Shown here: positions 34,269 through 46,472 of the stretch, piece by piece
How the letters are laid out: each line of letters begins with the position of its first letter
Numbering within the stretch: position 1 is the stretch's first letter
Source: Gentiana macrophylla
Taxonomy: Eukaryota; Streptophyta; Magnoliopsida; Gentianales; Gentianaceae
Reading direction: 5' to 3'
DNA: 64,000 bases
Assembly: GCA_026214975.1 (NCBI GenBank)
Contig: JAOBSW010000108.1
Coordinates: forward strand, 124,001-188,000
Program-made: the position numbers and the translations under genes
Notes under the pieces: generated by a model
What the model saw: only the letters and a program-made list of their open reading frames with translations
Told to the model about the DNA's origin: nothing
Databases searched by the model: none

Positions 34269-35446
34269 TATCATCAGAAACAAAGCTAGACTTGTAGCTA
34301 AAGGATACTCTCAAGCTGAAGGCATAGACTTTGATGAAACCTATGCACCAGTTGCAAGATTAGAAGCAATCGATTATTTCTTGCCTTTGCGACTCATAAG
34401 AAATTCAAGGTTTATCAGATGGATGTTAAAAGCGCATTTCTGAATGGAATTCTTGAAGAAGAAGTATACGTTCAACAACCACCTGGATTCGAAATCAAAG
34501 ATCAAGCAGACAAAGTTTTCAAGCTAAGGAAAGCTCTTTATGGACTTAAACAAGCACCAAGAGCTTGGTATGAAACTCTATCTCAGTTTCTGGTGGATAA
34601 TGGATTTATCAAAGGAACAATCGACAAAACTTTATTCAGGATCAAGAATGGAGAAGATACTCTACTTGTTCAAATTTATGTTGATGATATCATTTTTGGA
34701 TCAGAAAATGAATAGCTATGTGATAAATTTGCAAGTTTGATGAAAAGCAAATTTCAGATGAGTATGATAGGAGAATTGAATTACTTCCTTGGTTTACAAG
34801 TTAAACAGTTAGATGATGGAATTTTCATTCACCAAACAAAGTATCCAAGAGAACTTATCAAAAAGTTTGGTATGGAAAAATCTACTAGAATTTCTACACC
34901 AATAGGGACCAACATCAGGCTAGACGAAGACAAAGAAGGCAAAGATGTTGATCAAACATTCTACAGAAGGATGATTGGAAGCTTACACTATCGTACAGCA
35001 AGTAGACCAGGCATATCTTTTACTGTCGGTGTATGTGTAAGATTTCAGTCCAAACCAAAAGAAAGTCATCTCACAGTTGTGAAAAGGACATTGAAATATT
35101 TGAAAGACACAAATGGAGTTGGGATATGGTATTCAAAAGAAGGAGAATTCAAGCTGATTTCTTATTCAGACTCAGATTATGCTGGATGCAAAGTGGACAG
35201 AAAAAGCACATCAGGCACATGTCAGTTACTAGGAAACAGACTTGTGTCATGGTTTAGCAAGAAGCAAAACTCAATTTCAACTTCAACAGCTGAAGCGGAG
35301 TATATAGCAGCTGGAAGTTGTTGTGCTCAAGTTTTATGGATCAGACAACAATTAAGATATTATGGTATAGAAGAAGGAACAATACCCATAATGTGTGATA
35401 ACATGAGTGCAATTGCAATCACTGATAATCCAGTGTTACACTAAAG
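34269..35446 (+). pseudogene. Copia reverse transcriptase and RNase H, continued
   Basis: Resumes the RVT_2 domain after LARD1: [20 protein letters not shown], a frame change at 34371, [10 protein letters not shown], and the catalytic YVDD at 34677-34688. A single in-frame TAG (34713-34715) separates this from the next segment (34737-35446), which carries the RT connection and RNase H: SDSDYAGC, STAEAEYIAA and MCDNMSAI contain the acidic catalytic residues. A TAA follows NPVLH, after which the frame runs on into RTKHIDVRHHFIRDH, the normal copia C-terminus. All catalytic motifs are intact; the breaks are three or four point events. Confidence 0.88.
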
Positions 35447-36109
35447 AACAAAACACATTGATGTGCGTCATCACTTTATAAGAGATCATGCGAGAGAAAA
35501 AGGATATAATGATTCTTTATGTACCTCATCGAAGATCGGTTAGCGGAACATCTTTACAAAGCCATTGGACAAAGAAAGATTTGCCAAATTAAGAACTGAG
35601 TTGGGAATAATCAAAGTCAGTTAAATCAGTTAAGCAAGAGATTCGTCAAGGGGATTAATCTTTGTTATGTTGGGTGCGCTCACTTAACAGATTAGTCATT
35701 GACATCAACAATCTCAAACTAAATAACTGAAACTGAAAATTTGATGGAACTGGACATTATTTCTAAAACTGACCTCAGCATCAGTTTCTATTCCAGTCAA
35801 ATTTTGTCAAAGGTTGATATGATAAAATCAACAGCGGTTATGTCGCATTAAAATACCGCAGTTCTTTTTGTCAGAATTTCACGTGTACACCCCACGATTG
35901 TCAGAACAGTACATGCATCGGTTTCCCAAAACCATCATGGAATTTGAAAAGTTGTACTACTCAACCGCCAGAATTTCCTAACTATTTATTCAACCTCCGT
36001 TCACATTAATTCCAATCAAAATTCAAAATCCTCATCCCTTTCCAGAAAACAAAACAAACCCTTCAAAATCTCTCTTCTCAAAAATCAATTTTTGTGTTCA
36101 CACTCAAAC
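35447..36109 (+). other. Pol to env-position ORF spacer
   Basis: About 80 nt of decayed pol C-terminus, then A/C-rich non-coding sequence resembling a 5' leader before the next ORF. Confidence 0.5.
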
Positions 36110-38540
36110 ATGACCACTTCAGAAAAATCAAAACAAGAAAGATTAATAACAGAGTTAGATGAACTGACATTCGAAATGTATGAAGCTATGTGTCAAAACA
36201 CTCCGTTAGCAAGCTGGGTATGTGATAACATTAAGAAACAACCAGGCTTGAGAAACATTCTGGAAGTCAAGTGCAAAGAAGAACGTGACGTAGAAGGAAT
36301 TTTGCAATTTTGGCAAAATATGCGTTTGGTACGAGACTCTCTGATGACCAAAGTTCGTGGAGATGACATTGTTCTCAATGAAAGCGTCATAAGGACACTC
36401 TTTGGCTTCACAAATTCAACTGTGACAACAACAGATTGGACTACTTTGCCATTGAAAAGAGAAGCTTTTCTTGAGCTACTTAATTTTTCTACGGAACCAA
36501 TCAAACCTAGTATTCATGTACACAAAATCAATCCAGAATTTGGACACCTCAGCAGATGGCTCAGCAAACACGTCATTGGGAAATCCAAAGGAGTTAGTAT
36601 ACTGTCAGAAGAAAATATTTATCTCATGAATATAATCTGGGATGGAATAGAATTCAATTGGGCGGGCTATGTTGTCAATCAGTTTAAGAGACAACATTTG
36701 GCTGAATTAGACAGTGCAAGAAGATCTCAAGCCGAAGGATAAGAAAATTTTGACAGATTCCGACTGAAGAAGACACTCAGTGGAATCATTCAGTTTTACT
36801 TAGAAAGAATCAAGGAAGGGAAGCAAGCAAGGCAATCTGCACCAACAAAGGAAATCGAAGGAACAACTTCCCAACCTAAAGCAAGTCAGAAAGCTGTGTC
36901 TCAGCCGGAAGCTGTACACAAAGGGACTAAGCGAAAGGCAAAATTAGTAGAAGCAAGATCAGTTGTAAGATTCTTGTACCCAGAAATCTCAAGAGAGAAA
37001 GCACCAAATGAGGGGGAACAACAACAACAACAACTGACAATTGAAGTTACACAAGAAAATGTCACTACTGACCATACTTCTCAGTTACATCATAAATCAG
37101 TTCAGCAATCAGCACCAATTTTTGAAGCTGATAGAATCATCAAGCTGATGAAGATGAAACTTAAACCAGAGGATTCTCGAGATGTTAGTCTACAGACTGA
37201 AGAAAAACTACTCTTGGAGAAATTGGAAGTTAGAGATCTATATGCTCTGTTTCCTATCTCGGAATTTCTTGACAATTGTTTCAAAAGATTCACTGAACTA
37301 GCAAAAAGAAGAGAATCAGGCACATCATCTACCTCAAAAGATACTCCAAAGAAAAATGATGATGATAAAGATGATGAATCAAGAAAAGAAGGCGATGAGA
37401 CTACGAGTTTTGCAAGCGAAACTCAACCTCAACCTCTAGCAATGCAAAAGCGTATCTCGGCCAAGAAGGATTACCAGATTGGAGATCGGACAAGCGACAA
37501 TCGAAGCGGTGATGGGGCGCTAATCAACAAGCGATGATTATTAAAGATAATACGCAGTTTAAGGATCCAATAGAAGATACTTATGATCCTTCTGACATCC
37601 TCACAAAGGATGAATTGGCAAAAGTACATGAAAATTTGAAGATTGTGCTTAGTAAGAATGATGCACAAAATGATCTTTTATCAAATATTTCTGGATATCT
37701 CGATTATAGAACCAGAACAAATGTTTCAGTTCATGCAAGACTAGAGATGATCCACAAATCAAGTTCAAGTTCTGCTTTAGAAATTTCGTTACTCAAACAA
37801 AAACTTGGAGACTCAACCGCAGTAGATAGGGAAACACATGCCCAAGCTCACTGGCATATGAATCAACATATCTATGTGTTAGAAACTCAGCTTAAGGAGG
37901 TACTTGCTTCTCAGCGACAGATCCCAGAAGATCAAAAAGCAACCCATGCCCTGGTAGATCAGTTATATGATGCCAAAAAGGGGGAAGCTGAAGAAGAAAA
38001 GCTGAAGTTACTTGGAGAAATGAAGCGACTTGAAGATGAATTGCAAAGATACAAATCAGATCCTAAGTTCTTAAGGAAATAACTAACTAACGAACAACTC
38101 ATTGAAAAGTACGGTCAACCTGGAGACAAAAGAGTTTCTCTAACAAAGGATCTATGGATGAAGTTTACCAATGATCACAATCCTATCAAAGCTAAGTACA
38201 GGGACAGGACAACTGAAGAATCCTTGAACTACTTTTTATCTGATTTATTCTCAAAGTAGAAAATGGCACAATATAAGAAGAATCAGAGGATTGATGATAA
38301 ACTAAAAATTAAAGACAAGACTGAACAAATGAAAGCAGATGTAGTAGAATTTGAATATTACTACTTGAAAGAATCAGACTTACCAAAGCTAATTCAATGG
38401 AGAAGATGGAAAGAAGGAAGTCAAGTTGACTACAACATGACTTTTTCAAAGATAGACTCCAAGCTAGAAGATGATTTTCATATGTATGACAAAGTAAGAA
38501 AATTTGATTCAGTCATGCAAAAAGCACAAAAGAGAACTTA
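36110..38540 (+). pseudogene. Envelope-position ORF of the Sirevirus-like element (broken)
   Basis: Starts at ATG 36110 (MTTSEKSKQERLITELDEL). Runs to a TAA at 36740-36742, continues in the same frame to 37537, changes frame near 37490-37530, and runs on with in-frame stops at 38080 and 38258 to 38540. In all about 800 codons. Residues 1-205 form a globular-looking region with FWQNMRLVRDSLMTKVRG; the middle is Lys/Glu/Ser-rich and disordered; 37534-38082 has long coiled-coil heptads. I see no signal peptide or membrane helix, so a real envelope role is not supported. Sireviruses commonly carry an ORF here; function unknown. The frame change falls within four TCG/GCG triplets in 30 nt. Confidence 0.6.
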
Positions 38541-38654
38541 GTATCTAGTTACACTATTTTGAACAAAAATGTAACTACTCCAGTTTTTGCTCATTCTAAT
38601 GAAATCCAGTTTCCAGTTTGTTTTACATTGTTTTGATCTTTAAGATTTTCTTTT

Positions 38655-38689
38655 AGGGAGTGTTTTGGCATCATCAAAAAGGGCGAAAC
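38655..38689 (+). promoter_or_regulatory. Polypurine-tract region of the Sirevirus-like element
   Basis: GGCATCATCAAAAAGGGCGA before the 3' LTR. Sirevirus PPTs have this context with an unbroken GGGGGAG; here CGAAACT interrupts it, by mutation or sequence error. Confidence 0.65.
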
Positions 38690-40319
38690 TATTTGAAATA
38701 AAATTTATGTTTTGATGATAATTCATCATATTTGTTTAAAGTATTATCTTAATCCCATTGATGAAGTGCTGAAGCCAGCTGTTATAGTGAAAAGCTAAAA
38801 GATGTCTAGAACTGAATGTATAGGTTTTACTAGAGTCTGATATTTGTATAAGTTACATCAAACAAGCACTGTAATAATTAGTGTGTCGTAAAACTGAAAA
38901 ACTGGAAGTCATCTAGAAAATCGAAATCCCTAAGAAAGAAAGCGACTCGTAATACACCAAAGATAAAATCAAGAAGATAAGTTCGCCGAGAGTTGACTCG
39001 GTTGGCTTATATAGAAGATCAAGAACCGAGGACCTGACTCGATTATTGAAGATTGAAGAACCGAGGTTCAAACTCGGTTATGAAGATTACAAGTCGAGGA
39101 TCGTAAAGTTAGAATTCGTGCAAGATTGTGGTGACTCGAATCGACTTTATGGATCTTGTATGAAGACTAAGAATCATAAGGACAACGAATTCTTAGATGA
39201 TAATGAGTCATGTTGTACTGATTAAGTCAATTATAATCGATGAAAACCCGAGTCTCGATATTTGAAGAAGAGTAAACTCTCAGTTAACGCTCCAAGTCAG
39301 TTAGGAAACTGACAAACAATAAACTCAGAACTGATAAGGAAACTCAGTTTTATAAGTTAGCCATCCAACAAACTGATCGTAGAGTCGAACGTTATAATTG
39401 AAGCAATTTCATTGGATGAGTTACTGACACAGCAGAACGGTCAGAAAATATAGCCGTTACAAGTGAGACGTTGATACAATTCGAATTGAAGCCAGATGAA
39501 CGTTGGACCTTACACTATAAATAGAAGACTTTGCACCAATGATAAAAACAACAAATTAACAAGTATTATCAAGCAATTTTGTGCATTAGTCTTTTTATTC
39601 GAATTACTATCATCTCAGCGCTATAACAAGATCATATCTTGAAATTGTTCAAGTGTTCAAGCTACACAGATTTTATCAAGAAACAAACACTTTGAAGAAC
39701 CACAAACAAGAATCAATTTATTGATTCTCAGCCCAATTTGATTTTACATCAAAGTGGTTCAGATCGTGAAGCAAACCGGGAAGGTTTTGCCAAGGACAGT
39801 TGTGACAAGCAGTCGGGTAGACTGTGTTTGTGGTGGTAGCTGGTGAAGAGGCAATTCAACCTCCAAGGATCAGTGTTCAAGCAATTGAAGAACATCAATT
39901 CTACCTGTTACTGCTTTGTTTAGATAGTGACGCAGGGATTAGCCAAGGACTATTGTTTAGGATTTTTGTAACAGTTCACCTCAAGAAGTTCTAGTGGAAT
40001 TTTCCTCCGCACCACGGGGAAGAGAGGGCGATACGTGATTACATGCTTGGAACCTCTATAATACTTGTCTTATTTACTTTACGCACTTACTTACTTATTC
40101 AACATTTATTTACTGACATTTGGATAATTGATTGTTATACACCTCATGATTCACAAAGCGACATTCATCGGAATTCGATTTACTACACTCAATTTTCACT
40201 GAGAGAATAACAAGATCAAGAAAAAGGCTAAAACTTAATCCATTGCCGGTTGACTCGATTTCAAGCTTAAGTCAGTTTGACTTAAACTCGAACAGTCGAA
40301 TTTAACTCCACAAAAGTTT
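38690..40319 (+). repeat. 3' LTR of the Sirevirus-like element, truncated
   Basis: Aligns with 19476-21112 of the 5' LTR; TATA box at 39516-39523. It ends abruptly at CCACAAAAGTTT where CACTA B starts. Its first bases (TATTTG) differ from the expected TGTTGG. Confidence 0.9.
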
Positions 40320-40701
40320 CACTACTGAAAAGTTGTTTTTATAAGGAGAATTTAATGAGGGGGTCGAGATTTTGTCATTAAAAGTACATTTTAATGAGGG
40401 TAAAATAAATACTAATGAAAATGATTCAAATTTAATGAAAGCTTAATTCTTATTATTTTATTAATCACTTATCCCTTATTATGATGCACCTAAAATATTC
40501 CCCTTATTAATACGTAGCAAAAAAATCAATAAAACCCTGGGCTTTCTGTTTCTTCACATATCAAAACCCTTGACCAAAATAGCCGCCTCCATCTTTTCAT
40601 TCACATACTTTTCAGCTCGAACTCGAAGTCCGGCGAGTTGCCACCGGAATTCGGCAATTGGAAGAGTAACTACGAGATTCTCTGCAAAATCATTCGTAAA
40701 A

Positions 40702-41520
40702 GGTAATTTTAGCTATCAATTTTCTTATCTTGATCTTTTTTGGGTTTTCTTCCCTAATAATTTCGCAATAGGTGGTGGCCTTGGTGGATACTGGTTTGTT
40801 TGGTGGTTATGGTCGTGGTGGGTCTTGGTTACGGATTGTAGGAGATTAGGGGGTGGTTGCGGCTGGGATGGGGAGAGGGGTGGATAAAATAATTCCAGTT
40901 CTTCTCAAACCTTCTTTGATTAGTCAATTGACTGAATTTCCGGCTGGGCTGGGGAGATGCGGTGGATATTCTGTCATACTCTTTTCATCTTATTGTGATT
41001 TCAGAATCTTTAGAGTACGAAGATGACTGGTTTAGGCCATTCATACTGAATCTCTTACTAGCTTTTGAACTGCCCCTGCTGATATCATTTTTCAATCTCT
41101 TAGAATCATTCATGAAATTTCCGGTCTCTGTCCTTTTACATAAAGTTGTGTTGCCAAATGATTTGCAATTTTGTGCCTAGCTGGTATTCTTATGAGTACA
41201 TCCGTACATATCATATGTGCAATGTATGTGCACTGTTTCTCAATTGCATGTATGTCCTTTATCCTTTATCATATGTGTGTTTTTTTGGTTACAGAATGCA
41301 TAGATTAATGTTTTCTTTTAACTAGAACATTTAGACATCAATTCCCTATAGAAAATATTATATATTGATTCTTTTGTCTTCGGTGCCATTCGTATGGTGT
41401 GTTCACATGTCTACTGTTTTAAATGGCAAGGAATTCTCTATTTGTTTCTATCATTTTCTCTATTTGTTTATATGGCGGTTGTCATATTTTAGTTGTTAAT
41501 CATTTGTCTTTTACACTTCA
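40702..41520 (+). other. Putative 5' UTR intron of CACTA B
   Basis: Donor AAAAG then GTAATTTTAG near 40702 and acceptor TTTTACACTTCAG at about 41508-41520, 48 nt before the transposase ATG. The Gly/Trp-rich open frame at 40570-40887 crosses the donor and is not considered coding. Confidence 0.45.
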
Positions 41521-41567
41521 GGTTAATATTGTTCCGGATAGGTTTAAGTTGTTCTTTGAGTTAGAAA

Positions 41568-42146
41568 ATGGCACCTAATAAGGAATGGATTGATCTTTTC
41601 AATGATCGATTGAATGACAAATACAAGATTAGTATTCAAGAGTTTTTGGATTATTCTTTCAAGAAGACTGGTGATGTCGAGAATACTCGGTGTCCATGTG
41701 TTAAATGTAAAAATGCAGCTTATGGATCTCGTGAAATGATTCAAACGCATCTATTGGTGAATGGAATGATGCAAAATTATACAACTTGGTTTTATCACGG
41801 TGAAATGGTTGGTGAATCTTCATCTGACAATGAAGAATCAGAAGAAAGCGATTATGATGATATTGATGGAATGTTAAGGGTTTTATACCCTCACATGGAT
41901 GGTTCTGGTCGAAATCAGAATAATCAAGAGGAGCCAAATGATGAGGCAAAAGCATTTTACAAATTGTTAGATGATTCTAAGCAACCAACTTATCCTGGTT
42001 GTGATACTTCAAAGTTAGATTCAATTGTCAATCTATTAGAAATGAAGAGTATTGGTCGGTGGAGTAATGAATCAGTTGACATGTTGCTGAAATTTTTGAA
42101 AAGAATACTTCCAGAAGGTTGGGCTTTTGCCGGAATCGTATTATGA
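41568..42146 (+). CDS. CACTA transposase, N-terminal Transpos_assoc domain
   Basis: 192 codons from ATG 41568. Residues 1-85 fit the Transpos_assoc domain: MAPNKEWIDLFNDRL, then the zinc-binding set CPCVKCKN and a downstream His (IQTHLLVNGM). An acidic stretch (SSSDNEESEESDYDD) follows, as in other TNP2 proteins. From about 42110 the frame is lost (the protein should continue with a conserved LPEG-type block into the Transposase_21 domain). It is the N-terminal exon of the same gene as 42464-43604. Confidence 0.85.
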   Translation: MAPNKEWIDLFNDRLNDKYKISIQEFLDYSFKKTGDVENTRCPCVKCKNAAYGSREMIQTHLLVNGMMQNYTTWFYHGEMVGESSSDNEESEESDYDDIDGMLRVLYPHMDGSGRNQNNQEEPNDEAKAFYKLLDDSKQPTYPGCDTSKLDSIVNLLEMKSIGRWSNESVDMLLKFLKRILPEGWAFAGIVL

Positions 42147-42463
42147 AGCCAAAAATTGTCAAGGATCTTGGGTTATCATATCCAAAGATAGATGCTTGTT
42201 TGAATGATTGTATGTTGTATTGGAAAGAAGACATTAATTCAGCGTTTTCAAAATATGTGGTTCATACAGATGGAAAGAAGACAATAATCTTGGGAAACTA
42301 AAGTCCGCTCCAATGGTAAGAAAATTGCGGTGAAGACATTGCGTTACTTTCCTTTAAGACCACGGCTTCAAAGGTTATTCATGTGCAATAAGATAGCTCC
42401 TTTGATGAGATGGCACCATGATAAAAGTGGATGATGGTGTGTTAAGACATCCAAGCAGATTCA
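42119..42463 (+). pseudogene. CACTA transposase, frame-shifted middle part
   Basis: Conserved TNP2 text continues but in changing frames: KIVKDLGLSYPKIDACLNDC, MLYWKED, then LRYFPLRPRLQRLF and IAPLMRWHHD. A Cys-rich knuckle usual after this block is damaged. At least two frameshifts are needed to join the flanking parts. Confidence 0.75.
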
Positions 42464-43604
42464 ATGGCATGGAAGTCATTTGATGATAAATATAAGGATT
42501 TTTTCTTTGAACCTCGAAATGTACGACTTGGCCTAGCTAGTGATGGTTTCCAGCCATTTACTCACTCAAAAAATTCATACATCATTTGGCCAGTAATACT
42601 CATTCCATATAATTTGCCGCCATGGATGTGCATGAAGGAATCTAATTTCATTCTTTCAATGCTTATTCCAGGGCCAGAGAGTCCTGGAGATGCTATTGAT
42701 ATCTATCTTCAACCTTTGATTGATGAGTTGAATGAGTTATGGGAAGCAGGAGTTGAAACATTTGATGCTTCAACGCATGAAAATTTTATGTTACGTGCAG
42801 CTTTAATGTGGACAATCAATGATTTTCCTGCATACGGGAACCTTTCTGGTTGGAGTACTAAGGGTAAGATGGCATGTCCTCGTAGCAACAAGGACACTTG
42901 TTCTATGAGGTTAGTCAATGGTCGCAAACAATGTTACATGGGTCATCGGCGTTATCTTCCTATGAATCACAAATGGAGGAAAAACAAAAGTTTGTTTGAT
43001 GGAACTAAGGAGATAAGACCACCACCACCTTTACTTTCAGGTGCAGAGTTACTGGATCAAGTGAATGACCTTGAAGGAATCATCTTGACTAAAGATGCTA
43101 AAATAAAGGTGAAGATTTCTCATGAGAGAAGAGGAGATAACTGGAATAAGAAAAGTATTTTCAATAAACTTCCATACTGGAGTTCACATTTGTTACCGTA
43201 TAATTTGGATGTGATGCATATTGAAAAGAATGTTTTTGAAAATATAAATGGGACAATCATGAATATTAATGGAAAGTCCAAGGACAATGTTCAATCTCAT
43301 CTTGATTTGGAAGTCATGAACATCCGACCGGAATTGCATCCTATCCGTAAGGGGGATAAGCTTGAGTTGCCTTCTGCATCATACACATTATCAAAGGAGG
43401 AGAGACATTTGTTTTGCTTATTTTTTAAGCAATTAAGAGTCCCAGATGGGTTTTCATCAAACATTTCTCAACGTGTTAACTTGAAAGAACATAAACTCTC
43501 AGGTTTGAAAAGCCATGATTGTCATGTATTTTTACAACATCTACTCCCTCTTGGGATACGTGGTCTTCTTCCGAAAGCAGTGTGTGAACCACTTATTGAA
43601 TTAT
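42464..43604 (+). pseudogene. CACTA transposase, Transposase_21 (TNP2) domain, cut at 3' end
   Basis: Open for 380 codons: MAWKSFDDKYKDFFFEP, then NVRLGLASDGFQPF, PWMCMKESNFILSMLIPGPE, YNLDVMHIEKNVFENINGT and KAVCEPLIEL, all hallmark blocks of the TNP2/Transposase_21 family, in the right order. This is the catalytic protein for cut-and-paste movement. The next domain (DUF4218) has only begun when the sequence changes at 43604/43605; the last few codons before the stop belong to the inserted LTR. Confidence 0.92.
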
Positions 43605-45253
43605 TGATTGCGGTCTAATCAGGTTGTAAATTTATTTTACTTGACCACCAAATTCTAGCAATAGCACTAGGTACATCATAGCATAGTGATGGTGAATCAA
43701 GGTCGATCCCTCAGGAAATCAAAATGTGGACCCTAGGTTTAAATAATTAACTCACCTAATTCGTTATTGGACAACAGTCTAAGACCAACATAAAAGGCAA
43801 GATAAGATAAACAAACTCAAACAAAAAAAACACACAAACGTAATTAACCTTCCAATTACCAACGTTATCGATCGGACCAAGACAACTTATATAAAATAAC
43901 TTAACTCATTAACTGTCAACCTGGCTGTATTCATACTTAATTGGCTACGGGAGTCATCCCCTTAACTTGACTTAGAACCGGTTAGATTACTAGATCATTG
44001 TGGTGTTGTTACGTGACTTCACCTTTTGGGTTTCCATCTCATATAACTCACACGCTTATTATTCTAAGGATGCCGATATTAACCGTACACCTCGCTTAGG
44101 CAACATTCCTATGGTTAGGCGTACTTCCTAAACGATCGCTCAAGCCCTCGTCCTATTAACAATTACTTGGTTAGTTTCTTGTTAATCTACGATTTACGTA
44201 TGACTAGGTGTCGACAATTCCCTAATACAAAACTAATCTAGATCTTTTGAAAGTCCCGAAAGATCGTTAATGAGCCGAACTAGGCGTCTTATATTGGTAT
44301 TTCCTAATAATACGCTAATGAAAAAGCGGCGGCGGCGTAGCCGTAGCCATACCTATTGAGAAAGTAAATTCAACTAAAGTTAAACCCACCATAAAGGCGT
44401 GGCGGACTTAATCGACAAAATTAGGGCTCGATCGACCCGAGTAAAGGGCTCGGTCGACCCGAACGACTTTGCTCGGTCACCCGGACAAATTCAACCCTAA
44501 TTACATCCTAGAAATAACCCCTCGGTGTTTCCTTATACGAGCAGATTAAACAAACAATTCATACATTACTTATATAAACTATCATAGATATACACATTAA
44601 TTAAATCTAGTAGAGTCATGAATAAATCTAGATTATGGCGTAGGTCATGGGATCCTCATTGACAAGGTGTCACCACCACCTAACGTCATAGCCGAGAATC
44701 ACATCATCTAGCTATGTTTAATTAATTCAAACGATAAAACGTAATTGGAAGAATTATTACTTGAAATTAAAACATGAAGATTAAGGGCTTACATTGTTGC
44801 AATTACTAACTTGTGAAAAACTCTCAATTTGTTGTGCTCTTTTATGAATGATTGAATCAATGTATGAATGAATACATAATACTAATGACAATGTGTTTAT
44901 ATAGAGCTCAAAACCGACTTAGACACCGACTAAGGATCGGATTCCCTAAACCCTAACCGACTTAAATAATATGCTGGACTCTGTTGGGCTTTAAGTCCAC
45001 TCGGTCGACCGAATAGCTGGGCTCGGTCGATCGAGCCTTCAACGCTTCGGGCTCCGTCTTCTATCTTCTCTTTGGGCTCTGCATTGTCCTGGATCTTTAA
45101 TTCCTTCTCCGTAGTCCGTCCATAATGCTCATTTGTATTTATCATACAAAAACATAGTTTGTAATACCAAATACTTGATAAATTACCGAAATGCATAATA
45201 ATAAATCGTAACACGGGGTATATCTAAATTAGGCACTTAATTACTTATTATCA
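43605..45253 (-). repeat. 3' LTR of the Athila-like element
   Basis: Read on the minus strand it begins TGATAATAAGTAATTAAGTG at 45253 and ends GACCGCAATCA at 43605, giving TGAT/ATCA termini. A minus-strand TATA box (TATATAAA, about 44894-44902) lies about 350 nt inside. The left neighbour is the interrupted CACTA codon; the predicted TSD is ATTAT (43600-43604). Confidence 0.55.
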
Positions 45254-45263
45254 CTCTCTTAAG
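45254..45263 (-). promoter_or_regulatory. Polypurine tract of the Athila-like element
   Basis: CTTAAGAGAG on the minus strand immediately before the LTR start. Confidence 0.45.
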
Positions 45264-46319
45264 GTTATTTCACATCAAAATCAAAGGTAAAGATTGCGAG
45301 AATAATGGGTACAAATCGACCGTCATCAATCGCTTCACATAGCCTTTGATCGTCCCGATCAAAGTATTAACAAGTTATTCCCATATGATCATTTTCCGGT
45401 GGTCACACCATACTCACACAAGAAACCGAATCAACTCATACTGTATATGCTAATAAGATATCCATTATTCACTACTCGGTATGAATCGAAGTGATGTGTG
45501 CACATGCATTGGTTTTATAAATGTGGCATGATTAATGGTTATGCCAACTTTGAATTCTCAAATCCCACCATCATCGACATTCCTCCGCTTAAGCCTCATG
45601 AATGGGTAAAGTACTAGAACAATAAGCAAGAATATATCTATACGGTTTTGGACTTGGAGACCGAGTACTACTCAAAGCCTCTTAAGAGTTGAATTTTTCA
45701 ATTCTTCACATTTTTCAAATACTACAAATCTCAAGGAAGAAAACTTTTAAAGTATCCCCTATCTTAGATCAAATATAGCAATGAATATTACCACAAGTGC
45801 AAGGCTACTTTGGTAATTGACTACAAGCTTGAGTGTTTAGCTCATTGGCAAAACACGAGATATATCTCAAGCTTATTATTCCGCTTTTGTAGCTAGAAGA
45901 TTAAGAATACATCAGACGATAAGTATTGATTACTGAGCGAGGCACAACCCATTATCTATGCAATGTACATATATTTCCATTTTTTGATAAGCGTGGTAAG
46001 CGTTGATTCATATTTTGAGTAATCGAATAATAAATAACTACTTGCAACTTATAATATGAATATCTTTAAGCTTCACTGAAATTATATCGCAAGAGTATAT
46101 CATGACCACGCATCTAACGAAATATGGTTCCTACCTTATTAAATACAAAATTCGGGAATTCACAAAAGATAAGTGTGATTGTAAGTGTAAAAATTTTAAA
46201 TTTACTCATTATTTGATATACAAACTTATTCAAGTATGCTAAATTTCAAGTATGCTAAATGAGCTAAGTGACTCATACCCCCCACTTAAACTATAAGTGA
46301 CTCATACCCCCCACTAAAT
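45264..46319 (-). other. 3' non-coding interior of the Athila-like element
   Basis: No open frame of note. TAAGTGACTCATACCCCCCA is present twice in a row near 46265 and 46293 (28-bp step), just before the LINE starts. Confidence 0.4.
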
Positions 46320-46472
46320 TTCTAGAGAGATGTTTTCTCTCAACCGGCTTCAACTCTTCCATGGATGAGCTTGTCAAATCCCTTCCCTGTTGTGTTCTTG
46401 CTCTTGTTACATTCGATTTGCTTTCTTGCTACCTTCTACTCTCTTCTCGATTTTGTAGCCCTGTTTTGAGCT

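Larger units (their letters stand above)
19476..40319 (+). mobile_element. Sirevirus-like Ty1/copia retrotransposon (degraded; interrupted by LARD1)
   Basis: 5' LTR (TGTTGG...CCAACA), initiator-Met type PBS, gag, protease, integrase, RT/RNase H in copia order, a further long ORF in the envelope position, the PPT context GGCATCATCAAAAAGGG, and a 3' LTR. PPT context, long 1.7-kb LTRs and the additional ORF are typical of Sireviruses (SIRE/Maximus). LARD1 splits the RT at 25313/34269. The 3' LTR is cut by CACTA B at 40319, leaving about 95 nt missing from this window. The sequence just before the 5' LTR is CCATT, the expected TSD copy. Confidence 0.85.
40320..43604 (+). mobile_element. CACTA DNA transposon B, left part
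   Basis: Begins CACTACTGAAAAGTTG at 40320 directly after the broken Sirevirus LTR; the 3 bp before it are TTT, the likely TSD. Contains a 5' UTR, an intron, and a TNP2-type transposase gene. The gene stops matching at 43604, where the Athila-like LTR begins; the rest and the right terminus are not in the window. Confidence 0.85.

Noticed and set aside
36110..38540. Interpretation as a true retroviral-type envelope gene
   Set aside because: No signal peptide or membrane segment is visible; only position and length fit, so it was called envelope-position ORF.
40570..40887. Gly/Trp-rich 105-codon frame before the CACTA B transposase
   Set aside because: Crosses a likely splice donor in the 5' UTR; low complexity, no family.
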